64,000 nt of DNA from Bog-473 sp963834405 (GCA_963834405.1 CAWIBX010000005.1:496001-560000), one strand, 5' to 3'. Positions 1 through 8,816 are shown, counted from the stretch's first letter. Numbers and translations: made by a program. Notes: generated from the letters alone by a model not told the origin.

Positions 1-23
1 GGCGCCATGGCCGCCAAGTTACG

Positions 24-257
24 TCAGCTGCCCTGCGTCTTCTCCTCGGAGGGCGCCGGGGCAGGCGTGTCGTTCGCGGCCGAGGTCCCGTTGCTCGAGG
101 CCGCCTCCGCCTTCCCGTCGGCCATACCCTTCTCGAACTGGTTCTTGGCCGAGCCGAGGTTGCGGGCGAGCTTGGGGATGGCGGCACCGCCAAAGAGGAG
201 CACCACGAGAACGATGGCCACGATGAGAAGGTCGGGTCCGAAAATGTCAGCGAGCAT
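24..257 (-). CDS. tatA: Twin-arginine translocase subunit TatA/TatE
   Basis: A 77-residue TatA/E-type protein, the pore-forming part of the Tat system that exports folded proteins. A single hydrophobic segment lies at about residues 8-22. It is followed by the FGG hinge and an amphipathic helix containing IPKLARNLGSA, then a Ser/Ala/Pro-rich acidic tail, which is the full TatA plan. I chose the ATG at 257 because AAGGAG (264-269) sits six bases upstream; an in-frame GTG at 272 lies on the far side of that site. No tatB or tatC is adjacent. A likely Tat client is the DUF1501 protein at 52719-54173. Confidence 0.9.
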   Translation of the reverse strand: MLADIFGPDLLIVAIVLVVLLFGGAAIPKLARNLGSAKNQFEKGMADGKAEAASSNGTSAANDTPAPAPSEEKTQGS

Positions 258-373
258 TGGGTTCTCCTTCACCCGGGTCCACGTGGCGGTGAACTAGGTC
301 CCAGGTTAGACCCATTCCCGCCCCCCGGTACCGGCACGGCGGTCGGGCGGGCGGCCACAACTCCTATTCGGAG

Positions 374-778
374 TCAACCGGCCAGCAGGATGCCCATGAC
401 CAGCGCCGCCACGCTGGCGGTGCCGGCCACCGACCCCCACAGCGCGAGCTGTCCCTTCGTGCCTGCCCGCTGGTGGAGGCCCGTGGCCACCCCTGCGACG
501 ACCACCACCGCGATCTTCCCCATGAGCACGGCCTTCCAGGCCGCGTCCTGCGAGGCGTAGTGCACGGCGGTGACGTTCCAGATGCCGGTCGCCACGAGCA
601 CGACGAAGGCCGGCCAGGCCATGCGCGCGAAGGCCCGGGCCAGCACCTTGGGCGCGTCGCCTCCGATCTGGCGGGCCGGGCCGAGGAGGCCGAGCATCAC
701 GATCTGGCCGCCGACCCAGACCGTGGCGGCGAGGACGTGGAGCGTGAGTCGGACGGTATCGAGGGCGGGGGCGAGCAT
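374..778 (-). CDS. CopD-like four-helix membrane protein
   Basis: A 134-residue integral membrane protein with about four hydrophobic segments: residues 8-32, 52-70, 84-102 and 112-132. The N-terminal pattern LHVLAATVWVGGQIVMLG resembles the CopD / copper-resistance D domain and similar small membrane proteins. Copper transport is only the family association; no metal-ligand cluster is visible. There is no clear Shine-Dalgarno before the ATG. It is separated from tatA by about 115 bases. The 214 bases upstream (779-992) show no gene or strong signal. Confidence 0.6.
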   Translation of the reverse strand: MLAPALDTVRLTLHVLAATVWVGGQIVMLGLLGPARQIGGDAPKVLARAFARMAWPAFVVLVATGIWNVTAVHYASQDAAWKAVLMGKIAVVVVAGVATGLHQRAGTKGQLALWGSVAGTASVAALVMGILLAG

Positions 779-992
779 GGGGGTGGGGTCTAGACGGATG
801 GGGGGTCTCGGCGATTGGGGGATTCTCGGTGCACGGGTTCCGGCGATGGGTGAGTCGTTGGTATCTCGCTGTATCGGAGTCGGACTACACGTTCTCGGGC
901 CGAACGCGCAGCGCTAGCTGCACGGTTCGGCGCCTACCGCGCAGCTCTGGCTATTCGGCGGGTCCGCAATCGCTTCGCCCAACCCTGATGCT

Positions 993-1766
993 CTACTTGC
1001 CCTGCCACTTGGGCGGGCGCTTCTCGGCGAAGGCGACCGCGCCCTCCATGGCGTCCGCCGAGCCGAAGACAACTCCCGCGGCCTCGCCGTTGATGGTCCA
1101 GCCTTCAGCCTCGGGCACCTCGGCGGCTCGCTTCATGACGCTCTTCGAATAGCGCACGGCCAGCGGGGCGTTGGCGCCGATGCGCTCGGCCAGCGCCAAC
1201 GCCTCGTCCATCAGCGACGAGACGGGGATCACCTTGTTGACGAGCCCGAGGGCGTAGGCGCGCTCGGCGTCGATGGGGTCGCCGGTCATGGCGAGCTCCA
1301 GCGCGACGGCGATCGGCAACCGCTTCGGCATACGGATAAGCCCGCCGGCGCCGGCGATGAGGCCGCGCTTGGCCTCGGGGATACCGAACGTGGCGTGGTC
1401 GGCGGCGACGACCAGGTCGCACGAGAGCATGATCTCGAAGCCTCCGGCCAGGGCGGCGCCGTTGACCGCGGCGATGATCGGCTTGGGGAAGTCCCGGTGC
1501 GTGAGGCCCCCGAAGCCGCCGCTCCCGCTCATGATGTCGCCACCCTCGCCGCTGCTGAAAGCCTTGAGGTCCATGCCGGCGCTGAAGGCCTTCTCACCGC
1601 TGCCGGTGATGACGACGACCATGCACCCGTCGTCCTCGGCCAGCTCGTCCATGGCGGCGGCCATTGCCTTGCTGACGGCCCCGTTGATGGCGTTGCGCGC
1701 CTCGGGCCGGTTGATCGTGAGGATCTCCACGTTGCCGCGGCGCTCCCGCAACACCTCGTCTGCCAT
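993..1766 (-). CDS. Enoyl-CoA hydratase / crotonase family protein
   Basis: A 257-residue crotonase-superfamily enzyme, predicted to hydrate trans-2-enoyl-CoA thioesters in beta-oxidation or a related acyl-CoA pathway. Both catalytic glutamates of classical hydratases can be placed: one in GGFEIMLSCD and one in FGIPEAKRGL. The oxyanion-hole region KAFSAGMDLKAF is also present. The start is ATG 1766, with GAAGGGAGC just upstream; the open frame continues further upstream but without crotonase features. The length is typical of the family. The substrate cannot be deduced, but acyl-CoA enzymes are frequent in this window. Confidence 0.88.
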   Translation of the reverse strand: MADEVLRERRGNVEILTINRPEARNAINGAVSKAMAAAMDELAEDDGCMVVVITGSGEKAFSAGMDLKAFSSGEGGDIMSGSGGFGGLTHRDFPKPIIAAVNGAALAGGFEIMLSCDLVVAADHATFGIPEAKRGLIAGAGGLIRMPKRLPIAVALELAMTGDPIDAERAYALGLVNKVIPVSSLMDEALALAERIGANAPLAVRYSKSVMKRAAEVPEAEGWTINGEAAGVVFGSADAMEGAVAFAEKRPPKWQGK

Positions 1767-1831
1767 GGTGCTCCCTTCGCTGGTGCCGGCCGGTGCCGGT
1801 GCCGGTGCGCCGCCGAGGCTAGGCGCGGGCG

Positions 1832-2647
1832 CTACGGAAGAGGAATTTGCGGGAACGCATCCGCAGCAGGGGCCGGCTCGGCGCCGCCGTCCCCGCCACG
1901 GCCCGTGGGGTCGTCGACGACGGTCTCGGGGCCCGCTTGGAACAAGGCGGCCGCGTCGAGCTGGGCCCGCCTGGTGTACACGACCGTGAACGCGAACAGG
2001 CCGCCGATGATGGTCGTCGTGATGAAGGGCGACATGGCGAGGAAGGTCCCGGTGGGCAGCAGGTCGGCCAGCGTCATGCGGAAGCCCGCCTCCACCACCA
2101 GCCCGATGCCCCACACGACGGAGAGCACGCGGAACGCGTGGCGCCCGGTCGGGAACTCATGCAGCCGGTCGAAGGCCGAGATCCTGTCCTTGTCGTTGCC
2201 GGCCGACACGTAACGGCTCAGATAGAAGAAGGCCGGGCGGTCGTGGGTGAACACCGTGACCACGCACGCGATCCCGAAGAGCGCGGTGAAGAAGGCGTCG
2301 CGCACCTTCAGCAGGTAGGTGTTGCCGCCCAGGAGCGTCGAGCTCACGACGCCGATGGCGAAGCCGGACAGGACGATGGCGCCGACGAGGTCGACCCGAC
2401 GCTGCCGGACGAACTGGAGGACGACCCAGGCGGCCGAGAAGCCGCCGGCGATGATGAGCGCCTGCGCGTCGGTCTGCACGTGGTGCCGCACCAGGAAGTA
2501 CACGGCGATCGGCAGGGCGGCCCCGAAGATCAGGCTGGGCAGGTGCTCTCTGATGGAGGGGATCCCGGGCTGCCACTGGTCGCCCGGGGCTGTGCTGCCT
2601 GCGGGCGTGCCCTCCGCCTCGGAAGCGGGGCCCGGCGCCGGATCCAT
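1832..2647 (-). CDS. VC0807-like multi-pass membrane protein
   Basis: A 271-residue membrane protein. A Pro/Gly-rich soluble N-terminus of about 35 residues is followed by roughly six hydrophobic segments and a charged C-terminal tail (TGRGGDGGAEPAP region). The core pattern, LPIAVYFLVRHHV through ALIIAGGFSAAWV to RQRRVDLVGAIVLS, resembles the VC0807 family, whose function is unknown. The ATG at 2647 has no Shine-Dalgarno. A TACCCT hexamer (minus strand, plus coordinates 2657-2662) lies nine bases upstream, so a leaderless mRNA is likely. It is divergent from the gene at 2703. Confidence 0.6.
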   Translation of the reverse strand: MDPAPGPASEAEGTPAGSTAPGDQWQPGIPSIREHLPSLIFGAALPIAVYFLVRHHVQTDAQALIIAGGFSAAWVVLQFVRQRRVDLVGAIVLSGFAIGVVSSTLLGGNTYLLKVRDAFFTALFGIACVVTVFTHDRPAFFYLSRYVSAGNDKDRISAFDRLHEFPTGRHAFRVLSVVWGIGLVVEAGFRMTLADLLPTGTFLAMSPFITTTIIGGLFAFTVVYTRRAQLDAAALFQAGPETVVDDPTGRGGDGGAEPAPAADAFPQIPLP

Positions 2648-2656
2648 ATATACAAA

Positions 2657-2662
2657 AGGGTA
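2657..2662 (-). promoter_or_regulatory. Candidate -10 hexamer for leaderless gene at 2647
   Basis: TACCCT on the minus strand, nine bases before the ATG at 2647. It matches the actinobacterial TANNNT -10 form. No Shine-Dalgarno is seen. Confidence 0.35.
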
Positions 2663-2689
2663 CCGCCGTGAATTTGGGGCCAGTCCGCG

Positions 2690-2695
2690 TAGGAT
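2690..2695 (+). promoter_or_regulatory. Candidate -10 hexamer for leaderless gene at 2703
   Basis: TAGGAT ends seven bases before the GTG at 2703, so transcription would begin at or very near the start codon. Confidence 0.45.
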
Positions 2696-2702
2696 TCCGG
2701 TC

Positions 2703-3305
2703 GTGACGTTCGTGACCCACGTCGTGGTGTTCCTGTTCATCGCCGGTTTGGTCGTGGCCCTGGCCCTGGGCGTGGCCTTCCTCCTGGCCCGCGCCTACGT
2801 GCGCCAGCACTGGCATCTCGTACGGGGCCACGTCGCGTACCGGGGTTTCCTCGCCGGTCTCGCCGCCCTCGCGGCAGGACGCGATCGCTATTGGGCGCGG
2901 CTGACTCCCGAGTACCTCAGCCGGGGCTCCTCCTCCAGGGTGCGGCGGCGCATGTGGGTGGCCGTCGAGGACGCCGAGCGGGCGGTGTCCCACGCCGACG
3001 AGCGCAACGCGCCCGTCGCCGACCTGCCCGCGGTATGCCGCTCGCTGCGGACGGTGGCGGGCGAGCTGGACGGGCTCCTCCGCCACGAGCGCCGCTTGCC
3101 TGCGGTCACCGGGCGTGGGGACGCCGTGCGGTCGCAGGTGGCCGACGTGATCGGGGCCGCCCGTGACGTGCAGGCGGCCGCGTTGCGTGCCGGGAGCGTC
3201 GCCGCGGCACCACAGGTGCGGTCGCTCGTGCGCCAAGCGCGTGACGAGATAGAGATCGTGTCGGCCGCGTTGTCGCGGCTGCGCTCGATCGCGCCGCCGC
3301 ACTGA
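2703..3305 (+). CDS. Membrane-anchored protein of unknown function
   Basis: A 200-residue protein. One strongly hydrophobic segment lies at about residues 5-30, followed by a long Arg/Ala/Glu-rich helical cytoplasmic region with no enzyme motif I can identify. The C-terminal half (VADVIGAARDVQAAAL to RQARDEIEIVSAALSRL) has the heptad-like character of a coiled coil. I chose GTG 2703 because a TAGGAT -10 hexamer lies seven bases upstream; the open frame further upstream lies antisense to the neighbouring gene. It is divergent from the VC0807-like gene. Function unknown. Confidence 0.65.
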   Translation: MTFVTHVVVFLFIAGLVVALALGVAFLLARAYVRQHWHLVRGHVAYRGFLAGLAALAAGRDRYWARLTPEYLSRGSSSRVRRRMWVAVEDAERAVSHADERNAPVADLPAVCRSLRTVAGELDGLLRHERRLPAVTGRGDAVRSQVADVIGAARDVQAAALRAGSVAAAPQVRSLVRQARDEIEIVSAALSRLRSIAPPH

Positions 3306-3608
3306 AGTCGAGTGGCTGCGCCGATCCCGCGTGTGAGGTTGTGGGGCTGACGGCGGCTGACGGCGGCTGACGGTGGCTGACGCCTCTCCCGGCGGGCATT
3401 GCTCGAAAAAAAACTGTAAGCAGCGACGTTGATCGTTTCGGAAACAGCGCGGCGCATTCAAGGGGTCCCCGGCTGCCGCCTGCCAAGCTGACCCGGTGCC
3501 GTCGACTTCCCGACCCCGCAAGTCCGCGCCCCGCGCACGCAGGCCCGGGCGCGGTGCGCGGAGCCGGCGGCAGACGCGAGCCTGCTGGGGGAAGGGTGCC
3601 TCATCGGC
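3306..3608. other. 303-base intergenic stretch with short repeats
   Basis: No convincing gene was found. It contains a 10-base tandem repeat (3347-3382), an eight-A run near 3405-3412 and, at its right end, the open in-frame extension of the GH1 gene that lacks a standard start codon. Confidence 0.5.
3347..3382. repeat. 10-bp tandem repeat, about 3.6 copies
   Basis: The unit CTGACGGCGG is repeated at 3347, 3357 and 3367 (the last with one change, CGGTGG), followed by a partial fourth unit. It lies 41 bases past a stop codon. Confidence 0.8.
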
Positions 3609-5051
3609 GTGGCCACATCGGGCTACCAAGTGGAGGGCGGGTTTAACGGGCCGGACGAGCCGCACAACAACTGGGCCGGCTGGGAGGACATCGGCCGGGC
3701 CGCCCGGTCGGGCGTCGCCTGCGACTTCTGGCGCCACCCCGAGGAGGCGCTCGACCGCGCCGCGGGCATCGGGTGCAACGCCTTCCGGCTCTCCGTGGAA
3801 TGGGCCCGGCTGGAGCCCCGTCCCGGGGAGTTCGACGACGCCGCGCTCGAGCGCTACGTCGTGATTCTCTCGTTGTGCGCAGCGCGGGGACTGACCCCCA
3901 TGGTCACCCTGCACCACTTCGCGCATCCCTGGTGGCTGGGCGAGGAATTCTGGCTGCGGCCGGGCTCACCCGACGTCTTCGCGCGCCACGTCGCCCGGAC
4001 GGTGCCCGCGCTCGCGCCGTACTGCCGACATTGGATCACCATCAACGAGCCCAACATCGTCGTGCTCACGGGTTGGATAGAAGGCGCCACGCCGCCCGGG
4101 CGGCGCATGGCGGTCTCGGACGCGTATTGCGTGCTCGACAACCTGCTGACCGCGCACGTGCTGGCGGCCGATGCCGTGGCGGAGGTGCAGCCCGAGGCGC
4201 TGATCACCACCAACACCAGCTCGTCGTCGGTCTACGAACACGACCGCATGCTGACCGACCTGCTCCTGTTCGGTGCGGCCGGGGTCGACCCGAGCGACGT
4301 CGACCGCTACATAGACGAACGACGGGCGCTGCACGACGCGGCGTTCCCTCCCCGACACGGGGGCGAAGCGGCCATCCGGCGGTGGTTCGCCGCTATGTCG
4401 CCCTACGGCAGCGACAGCGGCGGCGGGGCAGCCTGGGCCCGCCTGCGCCGCGTCAGCCGGCGCGACGCACCACGGCGCGTCGTGGACACAGTTGCCCGGA
4501 CGCCCCGCGGTCGCACGCTCGATGCCGTCTCCTTCGACTGGTACGACCCGGTTGCCAGCCACGCCATGCGGGTGCCCGGCCGGCGCACGGCCGCGGGCGC
4601 GCGGGACTGGTCCTTCTCGCGTGCGCTGTGGGACACGCAGGCCCATCCGGCCGCGCTGCGCGCGTGGTGTGTCACGGAAGCGGCGCTGCACGGCGGCCTC
4701 CCGCTGTGGGTCGTCGAGAACGGGATGGCGACCCGGGTGCACGACGGCCGGAGCGAACCGCGGGAGGACGGTATGGACCGCCCGCGCTACGTGCGCGAAC
4801 ACCTGGGCGCGGTCGCGTCCGCGGTGGCCGACGGCGCGCCGGTGACGGCGTACCTGCACTGGTCGCTGGTCGACAACTACGAGTGGGGCACCTACGAGCC
4901 CCGCTTCGGCCTGTTCGGCATGGACCGAAGCGACCCGGGCCGTGTCCGGTGGCTCGACACCGACGCCCGGGGCGATGACGCCGCCGGCGAGTTCGCCCGT
5001 GTTGTGGCGGGCCTGCGCGCCGGCGACCGCTCGGTGCTCGACGCGGGGTGA
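3609..5051 (+). CDS. Glycoside hydrolase family 1 (beta-glucosidase-like)
   Basis: A retaining beta-glycosidase of family GH1 with a TIM-barrel fold. Visible motifs are the first-strand VATSGYQVEGG, the acid/base glutamate in TINEPN (about residue 147) and the nucleophile in WVVENGM near residue 370. A C-terminal HWSLVDNYEW matches the conserved active-site tryptophan region. It has no signal peptide, so the enzyme is probably cytoplasmic. GTG 3609 is the first standard start codon, yet the conserved strand normally begins before it. The upstream frame is open back to 3492 and encodes DASLLGEGCLIG, so a CTG start near 3582-3585 or a sequence error is possible. The sugar substrate is unknown. 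Confidence 0.88.
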   Translation: MATSGYQVEGGFNGPDEPHNNWAGWEDIGRAARSGVACDFWRHPEEALDRAAGIGCNAFRLSVEWARLEPRPGEFDDAALERYVVILSLCAARGLTPMVTLHHFAHPWWLGEEFWLRPGSPDVFARHVARTVPALAPYCRHWITINEPNIVVLTGWIEGATPPGRRMAVSDAYCVLDNLLTAHVLAADAVAEVQPEALITTNTSSSSVYEHDRMLTDLLLFGAAGVDPSDVDRYIDERRALHDAAFPPRHGGEAAIRRWFAAMSPYGSDSGGGAAWARLRRVSRRDAPRRVVDTVARTPRGRTLDAVSFDWYDPVASHAMRVPGRRTAAGARDWSFSRALWDTQAHPAALRAWCVTEAALHGGLPLWVVENGMATRVHDGRSEPREDGMDRPRYVREHLGAVASAVADGAPVTAYLHWSLVDNYEWGTYEPRFGLFGMDRSDPGRVRWLDTDARGDDAAGEFARVVAGLRAGDRSVLDAG

Positions 5052-5068
5052 CCGCACCGGGACCCCGC
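5043..5068. terminator. Weak hairpin between convergent genes
   Basis: Seven-base inverted repeat GCGGGGT / ACCCCGC with a 12-base loop, overlapping the GH1 stop codon. It has no T tract, so terminator function is only suggested. Confidence 0.25.
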
Positions 5069-5073
5069 CCGGC

Positions 5074-5742
5074 TCAGGCGTCGTCGTTGCCGCTCGTGCT
5101 TCCCGCATCCGCGGTCGCCGACGAGGCAGCGGGGCCCTCGAACTCCCGCTTCTCCTTGCGGCGGTGCAGGATGAAGAGCACCACGATCACCACGACGATC
5201 AGGCCGAGCAGGATGTCGGAGGCGATGCCCGTGGCCTTCTCCACACGCTGGCCGAGGAAGTAGCCCAGCAGCACGTAGAGAGTGCCCCAGCAGATGCCGC
5301 CGAGGGCGTTGGCGGGAAGGAAGATGCGGTAGCGCATCTTGGACAAGCCGGCCAGGCCCGGGATCACCGCCCGCAGGAAGGCGGTGAAGCGCCCGACGAA
5401 CACGGCGACGGCGCCGCGCCGTTTCAATTGGCCGAGCGCGACCTGCAGCCCTTTCTGACGCTTGCGCAGCGGACCGAGTTGCAGGAGCTTGTCGCCCCAT
5501 TTGTCGCCCACCCAGTAGCCGATGGAGTCGCCGACGATCGCGCACAGCACGACGCAAATGGTCATCCCGGCCACGGTGACGCTCCCCTTCGATGCGAGCA
5601 CGCCGCCGAGGATGGCAGCCGTCTCGCCCGGGAAGACGAAGCCGATCATGATGGAGGCCTCGGCCGCGACGAGCGCGCCGACGAGCAGATAGGCCTCCCA
5701 GCCCTGCAGCGAGAGGAGCGGTTGGAGGAGCTTGTCGATCAC
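5074..5742 (-). CDS. DedA family membrane protein
   Basis: A 222-residue DedA / SNARE-associated (VTT-domain) membrane protein. Such proteins are implicated in lipid (undecaprenyl-phosphate or phospholipid) translocation and envelope homeostasis. Features are the acidic FPGETAAILGG segment, the GDSIGYWVGDKWG motif, and FVGRFTAFLRAVIPGLAG with the conserved arginines and proline. Multiple hydrophobic segments and a basic then acidic C-terminal tail follow. The GTG start at 5742 is preceded by GGAGGA at good spacing. It converges on the GH1 gene and is followed upstream by an alpha/beta hydrolase. Confidence 0.9.
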   Translation of the reverse strand: MIDKLLQPLLSLQGWEAYLLVGALVAAEASIMIGFVFPGETAAILGGVLASKGSVTVAGMTICVVLCAIVGDSIGYWVGDKWGDKLLQLGPLRKRQKGLQVALGQLKRRGAVAVFVGRFTAFLRAVIPGLAGLSKMRYRIFLPANALGGICWGTLYVLLGYFLGQRVEKATGIASDILLGLIVVVIVVLFILHRRKEKREFEGPAASSATADAGSTSGNDDA

Positions 5743-5818
5743 GGCGGATCCTCCCCGCCCGTACGGCTCGTGGCGGATGGGCCCGGCGGTTCCATGATCG
5801 GGCTCCGCGCGGAGGCCC

Positions 5819-6931
5819 TCAGTTGACGGCGCGCAGCGTGTACTCGCGTGGGGTCAGCTGGCGCCAGCGGTCGTCCATCCTGTCCATGAACTCCCGCCCG
5901 GACTGCAGGTAGGTGAGGATGTCGGCCTGCCCCTGGGGCCGGGCGAGCATCCAGCTGTGGCCGCCGGGCACCCACTGCACGGGTGCGCGGGCGATGGAGG
6001 CGAACTCCAGCGCGGTGCTGCCGGGGGTGATGCGGTCGAAACACCCCCACTCGTTGAGGATGGGGATCTGCTGGGCCACCAGCGCCCGCACCTGGCTCCG
6101 CTGGTCGACCGACATGAGCATGCTGCCCACGGGCATGGTCTGCGCGACGGTGCGGATGTTCTGGCGCACGTCGGGGAGCACCGCCCGCACCGTGGAGTAC
6201 ATGCGCCCGAGAAAGAGGTCGGGCAGGTCGAACACGACCGATGCGATCATGTCCACCATGGGGGCCACGTCGGGGAGGAGGGGGGAGAGGACGGTCGGGA
6301 TGATGCCGGTCCGGTCCTTCCACGCGGGCGTGCTCACGCCGTCGCGGTAGATCAGGCCCAGCGTGCGGCGCGGATGGTCGTGGGCGAACTGCACGGCGAC
6401 GGCGCCACCCATGGAGTGGCCGAGCAACACGACCGGCCCGGCGCCCACCTTGTGCACGATGGCCATCACCTGGTTGGCCAGGTTCTCCATGGACACTTCC
6501 TGCCATTCGAGCGGGTCGCTGCCGCCGAACCCGGGCAGGCTCGGGTTGATCACGCGCCAGCCCATCTGCTCGGCCAGCCGGGCGCTCTCGCGCCAGTACA
6601 TGCCGCCGCCGGCGAAGTAGCCGTGGATGTTCACCGCCCATACCGGCGGGGTGCCCGGGCCGTCGGGGCCCCAAGCGTCGTCGTTGTCCGACACCGCGAA
6701 GTGAAGGCGCCGGCCCTCGACCATGATCGAACTCGGGACCATCCGGATGGTCGGCGACTTGCGGACCTTGCGCACGTACTGGTCGCGCACCACGCCCAGA
6801 CCGTGCGCCGCATGCCCGGCGTCGACGAGCTGGACCGGGGAGGGACCGTCGGAGGGGGCGACGATCGCGCCCGATATCTGGAGGGAGTCCTCGGGTTGCT
6901 GGCCACCCTTCCTGAAAAACCGAACCGCCAT
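5819..6931 (-). CDS. Alpha/beta hydrolase
   Basis: A 370-residue alpha/beta-hydrolase-fold protein. The nucleophile elbow GHSMGG and an oxyanion segment NIHGYFAGGGMYW are present. A probable catalytic histidine lies in VPGGHSWML. The first 90 residues before the fold are unusual and contain no recognised domain. The start is ATG 6931, with GGAG seven bases upstream; in-frame codons further upstream lack support. The predicted activity is ester, epoxide or C-C bond hydrolysis; the substrate is unknown. It is divergent from the amidohydrolase at 7072. Confidence 0.85.
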   Translation of the reverse strand: MAVRFFRKGGQQPEDSLQISGAIVAPSDGPSPVQLVDAGHAAHGLGVVRDQYVRKVRKSPTIRMVPSSIMVEGRRLHFAVSDNDDAWGPDGPGTPPVWAVNIHGYFAGGGMYWRESARLAEQMGWRVINPSLPGFGGSDPLEWQEVSMENLANQVMAIVHKVGAGPVVLLGHSMGGAVAVQFAHDHPRRTLGLIYRDGVSTPAWKDRTGIIPTVLSPLLPDVAPMVDMIASVVFDLPDLFLGRMYSTVRAVLPDVRQNIRTVAQTMPVGSMLMSVDQRSQVRALVAQQIPILNEWGCFDRITPGSTALEFASIARAPVQWVPGGHSWMLARPQGQADILTYLQSGREFMDRMDDRWRQLTPREYTLRAVN

Positions 6932-7071
6932 GTCGACACTCCAGTCCCGCGCATCCCAGCGCGCTACCTCACCCCTCCCAGGAGCCACCCGGTCCTGGCC
7001 ACCGTATCCGAACGCGAGCGCCGGGCGGCAACTGGCACCCGCACGTGCACGCCGGGGGCAAGACTGCGACG

Positions 7072-8748
7072 ATGGTGGACATGGCCGCTGACATCGTCAT
7101 CCGTGGTGGAACCGTGGTGGATGGGACGGGGGCGCCCGGCCGGGAGGCCGACGTCGCCGTCACCGACGGCCGTATCAGCGCCGTCGGCCCGGCCCTCGAC
7201 GGCACCCGCGTGCTCGATGCACGTGGACAGGTCGTCTGTCCGGGGTTCGTCGACATCCACACGCACTACGACGCACAGGTCTTCTGGGACCCCGACCTCA
7301 CGCCCTCGTCGTTCCACGGGGTGACCACCGTGATCGCCGGCAACTGCGGGTTCTCCATCGCCCCCGTCCGTCCCGACGCCGTCCCCCTGCTGGCACGGAC
7401 GCTCCAGCACGTGGAGGACATGAGCTTCGACACGCTGTCCGCCGGCGTGCCGTGGGACGAGTTCGAAACCTTCGCGCAGTATCTCGATGCCGTCGAGCGG
7501 CACGGCACGGCGCTCAACTACGGCTGCTACGTGGGCCACACGGCCGTGCGGCTGTACGTGATGGGAGACGAGGCCTACGAGCGCCCGGCCACCGAGGGCG
7601 AGATCGCCTCGATGCAGAAGGTGGTGGCTGACGCCATGGCGGCGGGCGCCGCAGGCTTCGCCTCCAGCGCGTCCCCGACCCACAACGGTGACAGCGGGCG
7701 GCCGGTCCCGTCCCGCGTGGCGGACCTGGCCGAGCTGGACGCACTGCTGCAACCCGTGAAGGACAGTGGGCGCGGCGTGGTGGCCCTGCTGCCCGGCGGG
7801 ACCTTCCCGAACGCGGAGGTGTTCCGGATGCAGCGCGAGGTGGGGCGCCCCTTCACCTGGACGGCGTTGCTCACGGTCAAGGGCTACCCGTACCACGAGA
7901 AGGTGATCGCCGAGCACGAGGTGGCGTGGGAGGAGGGCGTGGAGGTGTGGCCCCAGGTGTCGTGCCGGCCCCTCGTCTTCCAGATGAACCTCGCCGAGCC
8001 CTTCACCTTGAACATGCGTCCGACATTCGCCGCACTGATGGACAAGCCCAAGGAGCAGCGCGTGGCCGCCTACCGCGACCCCGCCTGGCGCGCCAAGGCC
8101 TGGGACGACGTGAGCGGACGGGCCGGGGGTTTCGCGCTCAACTGGGACAAGCTCTCCGTCGCCGAGTCGTCAGCGCATCCGGACCTGGTCGACCGCCCTC
8201 TGACGGTGCTGGCCGAGGAGCGCGGTGGGACGCCGCTGGACGTCATGCTCGACATCTCGCTCGACGACGACCTGGAGGCGCGTTTCTGGTCCGTGTTGGC
8301 GAACGACGACCCCGACGCGATCGCGTCGCTGCTTCCTCGGGACAACGTGCTGCTGGGTCTGGCCGACTCCGGCGCCCACGTGTCGCAGCTCTGTGACGCC
8401 TGCTTCTCCACCGACCTGCTCGGCAACTGGGTGCGCGACAAGGGCGTCATGCCCCTGGAGCGGGCCGTCCACAAGCTGACCGGCGAACCGGCCGGCGTCT
8501 ACGGCCTCACCGACCGCGGCACGGTCGCGGTGGGGAAACGGGCCGACCTGTGCGTCCTCGATCCGGCCACGGTGGCCCCGGGGCCGCTGCGGCGGGTGCG
8601 CGACTTCCCGGCGGACGGCGAACGGCTCACCGCCGACGCGCCGGTCGGCATGACGCACGTGCTCGTGAACGGAGTGCCCATCCGTACCGACGGTGCGCCC
8701 CAGACCGAGGGGCTGGCGGCCAAGCCGGGGACGGTGTTGCGGGGCTGA
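7072..8748 (+). CDS. N-acyl-D-amino-acid deacylase-like amidohydrolase
   Basis: A 558-residue amidohydrolase family 3 protein, the group holding D-aminoacylases and related N-acyl hydrolases. The start of the fold, ADIVIRGGTVVDGTGAPG, is followed by the metal ligands FVDIHTHYDAQ. The late LADSGAHVSQLCDACF region and the terminal KRADLCVLDPATV segment close the composite beta domain. Two starts are possible, ATG 7072 and ATG 7081; neither has a strong ribosome site. It stands alone between a divergent hydrolase and a convergent ABC operon, so its physiological substrate cannot be inferred. Confidence 0.85.
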   Translation: MVDMAADIVIRGGTVVDGTGAPGREADVAVTDGRISAVGPALDGTRVLDARGQVVCPGFVDIHTHYDAQVFWDPDLTPSSFHGVTTVIAGNCGFSIAPVRPDAVPLLARTLQHVEDMSFDTLSAGVPWDEFETFAQYLDAVERHGTALNYGCYVGHTAVRLYVMGDEAYERPATEGEIASMQKVVADAMAAGAAGFASSASPTHNGDSGRPVPSRVADLAELDALLQPVKDSGRGVVALLPGGTFPNAEVFRMQREVGRPFTWTALLTVKGYPYHEKVIAEHEVAWEEGVEVWPQVSCRPLVFQMNLAEPFTLNMRPTFAALMDKPKEQRVAAYRDPAWRAKAWDDVSGRAGGFALNWDKLSVAESSAHPDLVDRPLTVLAEERGGTPLDVMLDISLDDDLEARFWSVLANDDPDAIASLLPRDNVLLGLADSGAHVSQLCDACFSTDLLGNWVRDKGVMPLERAVHKLTGEPAGVYGLTDRGTVAVGKRADLCVLDPATVAPGPLRRVRDFPADGERLTADAPVGMTHVLVNGVPIRTDGAPQTEGLAAKPGTVLRG

Positions 8749-8783
8749 GCCCGGTGGCCGGCGCGCCGCGTCTGCGGGGTGCC

Positions 8784-8816
8784 GTCAGGTGACGTCAGGT
8801 GACGTCAGGTGACGTC
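8784..8816. repeat. 10-bp tandem repeat at the permease stop codon
   Basis: GTCAGGTGAC is repeated exactly at 8784, 8794 and 8804, followed by GTC. The repeat runs through the last codons and stop of the ABC permease gene on the minus strand. Confidence 0.85.

Noticed and set aside
2157..3926. 589-codon minus-strand open frame across several genes
   Set aside because: It overlaps the VC0807-like gene in another frame and two plus-strand genes; no domain or ribosome site supports it.
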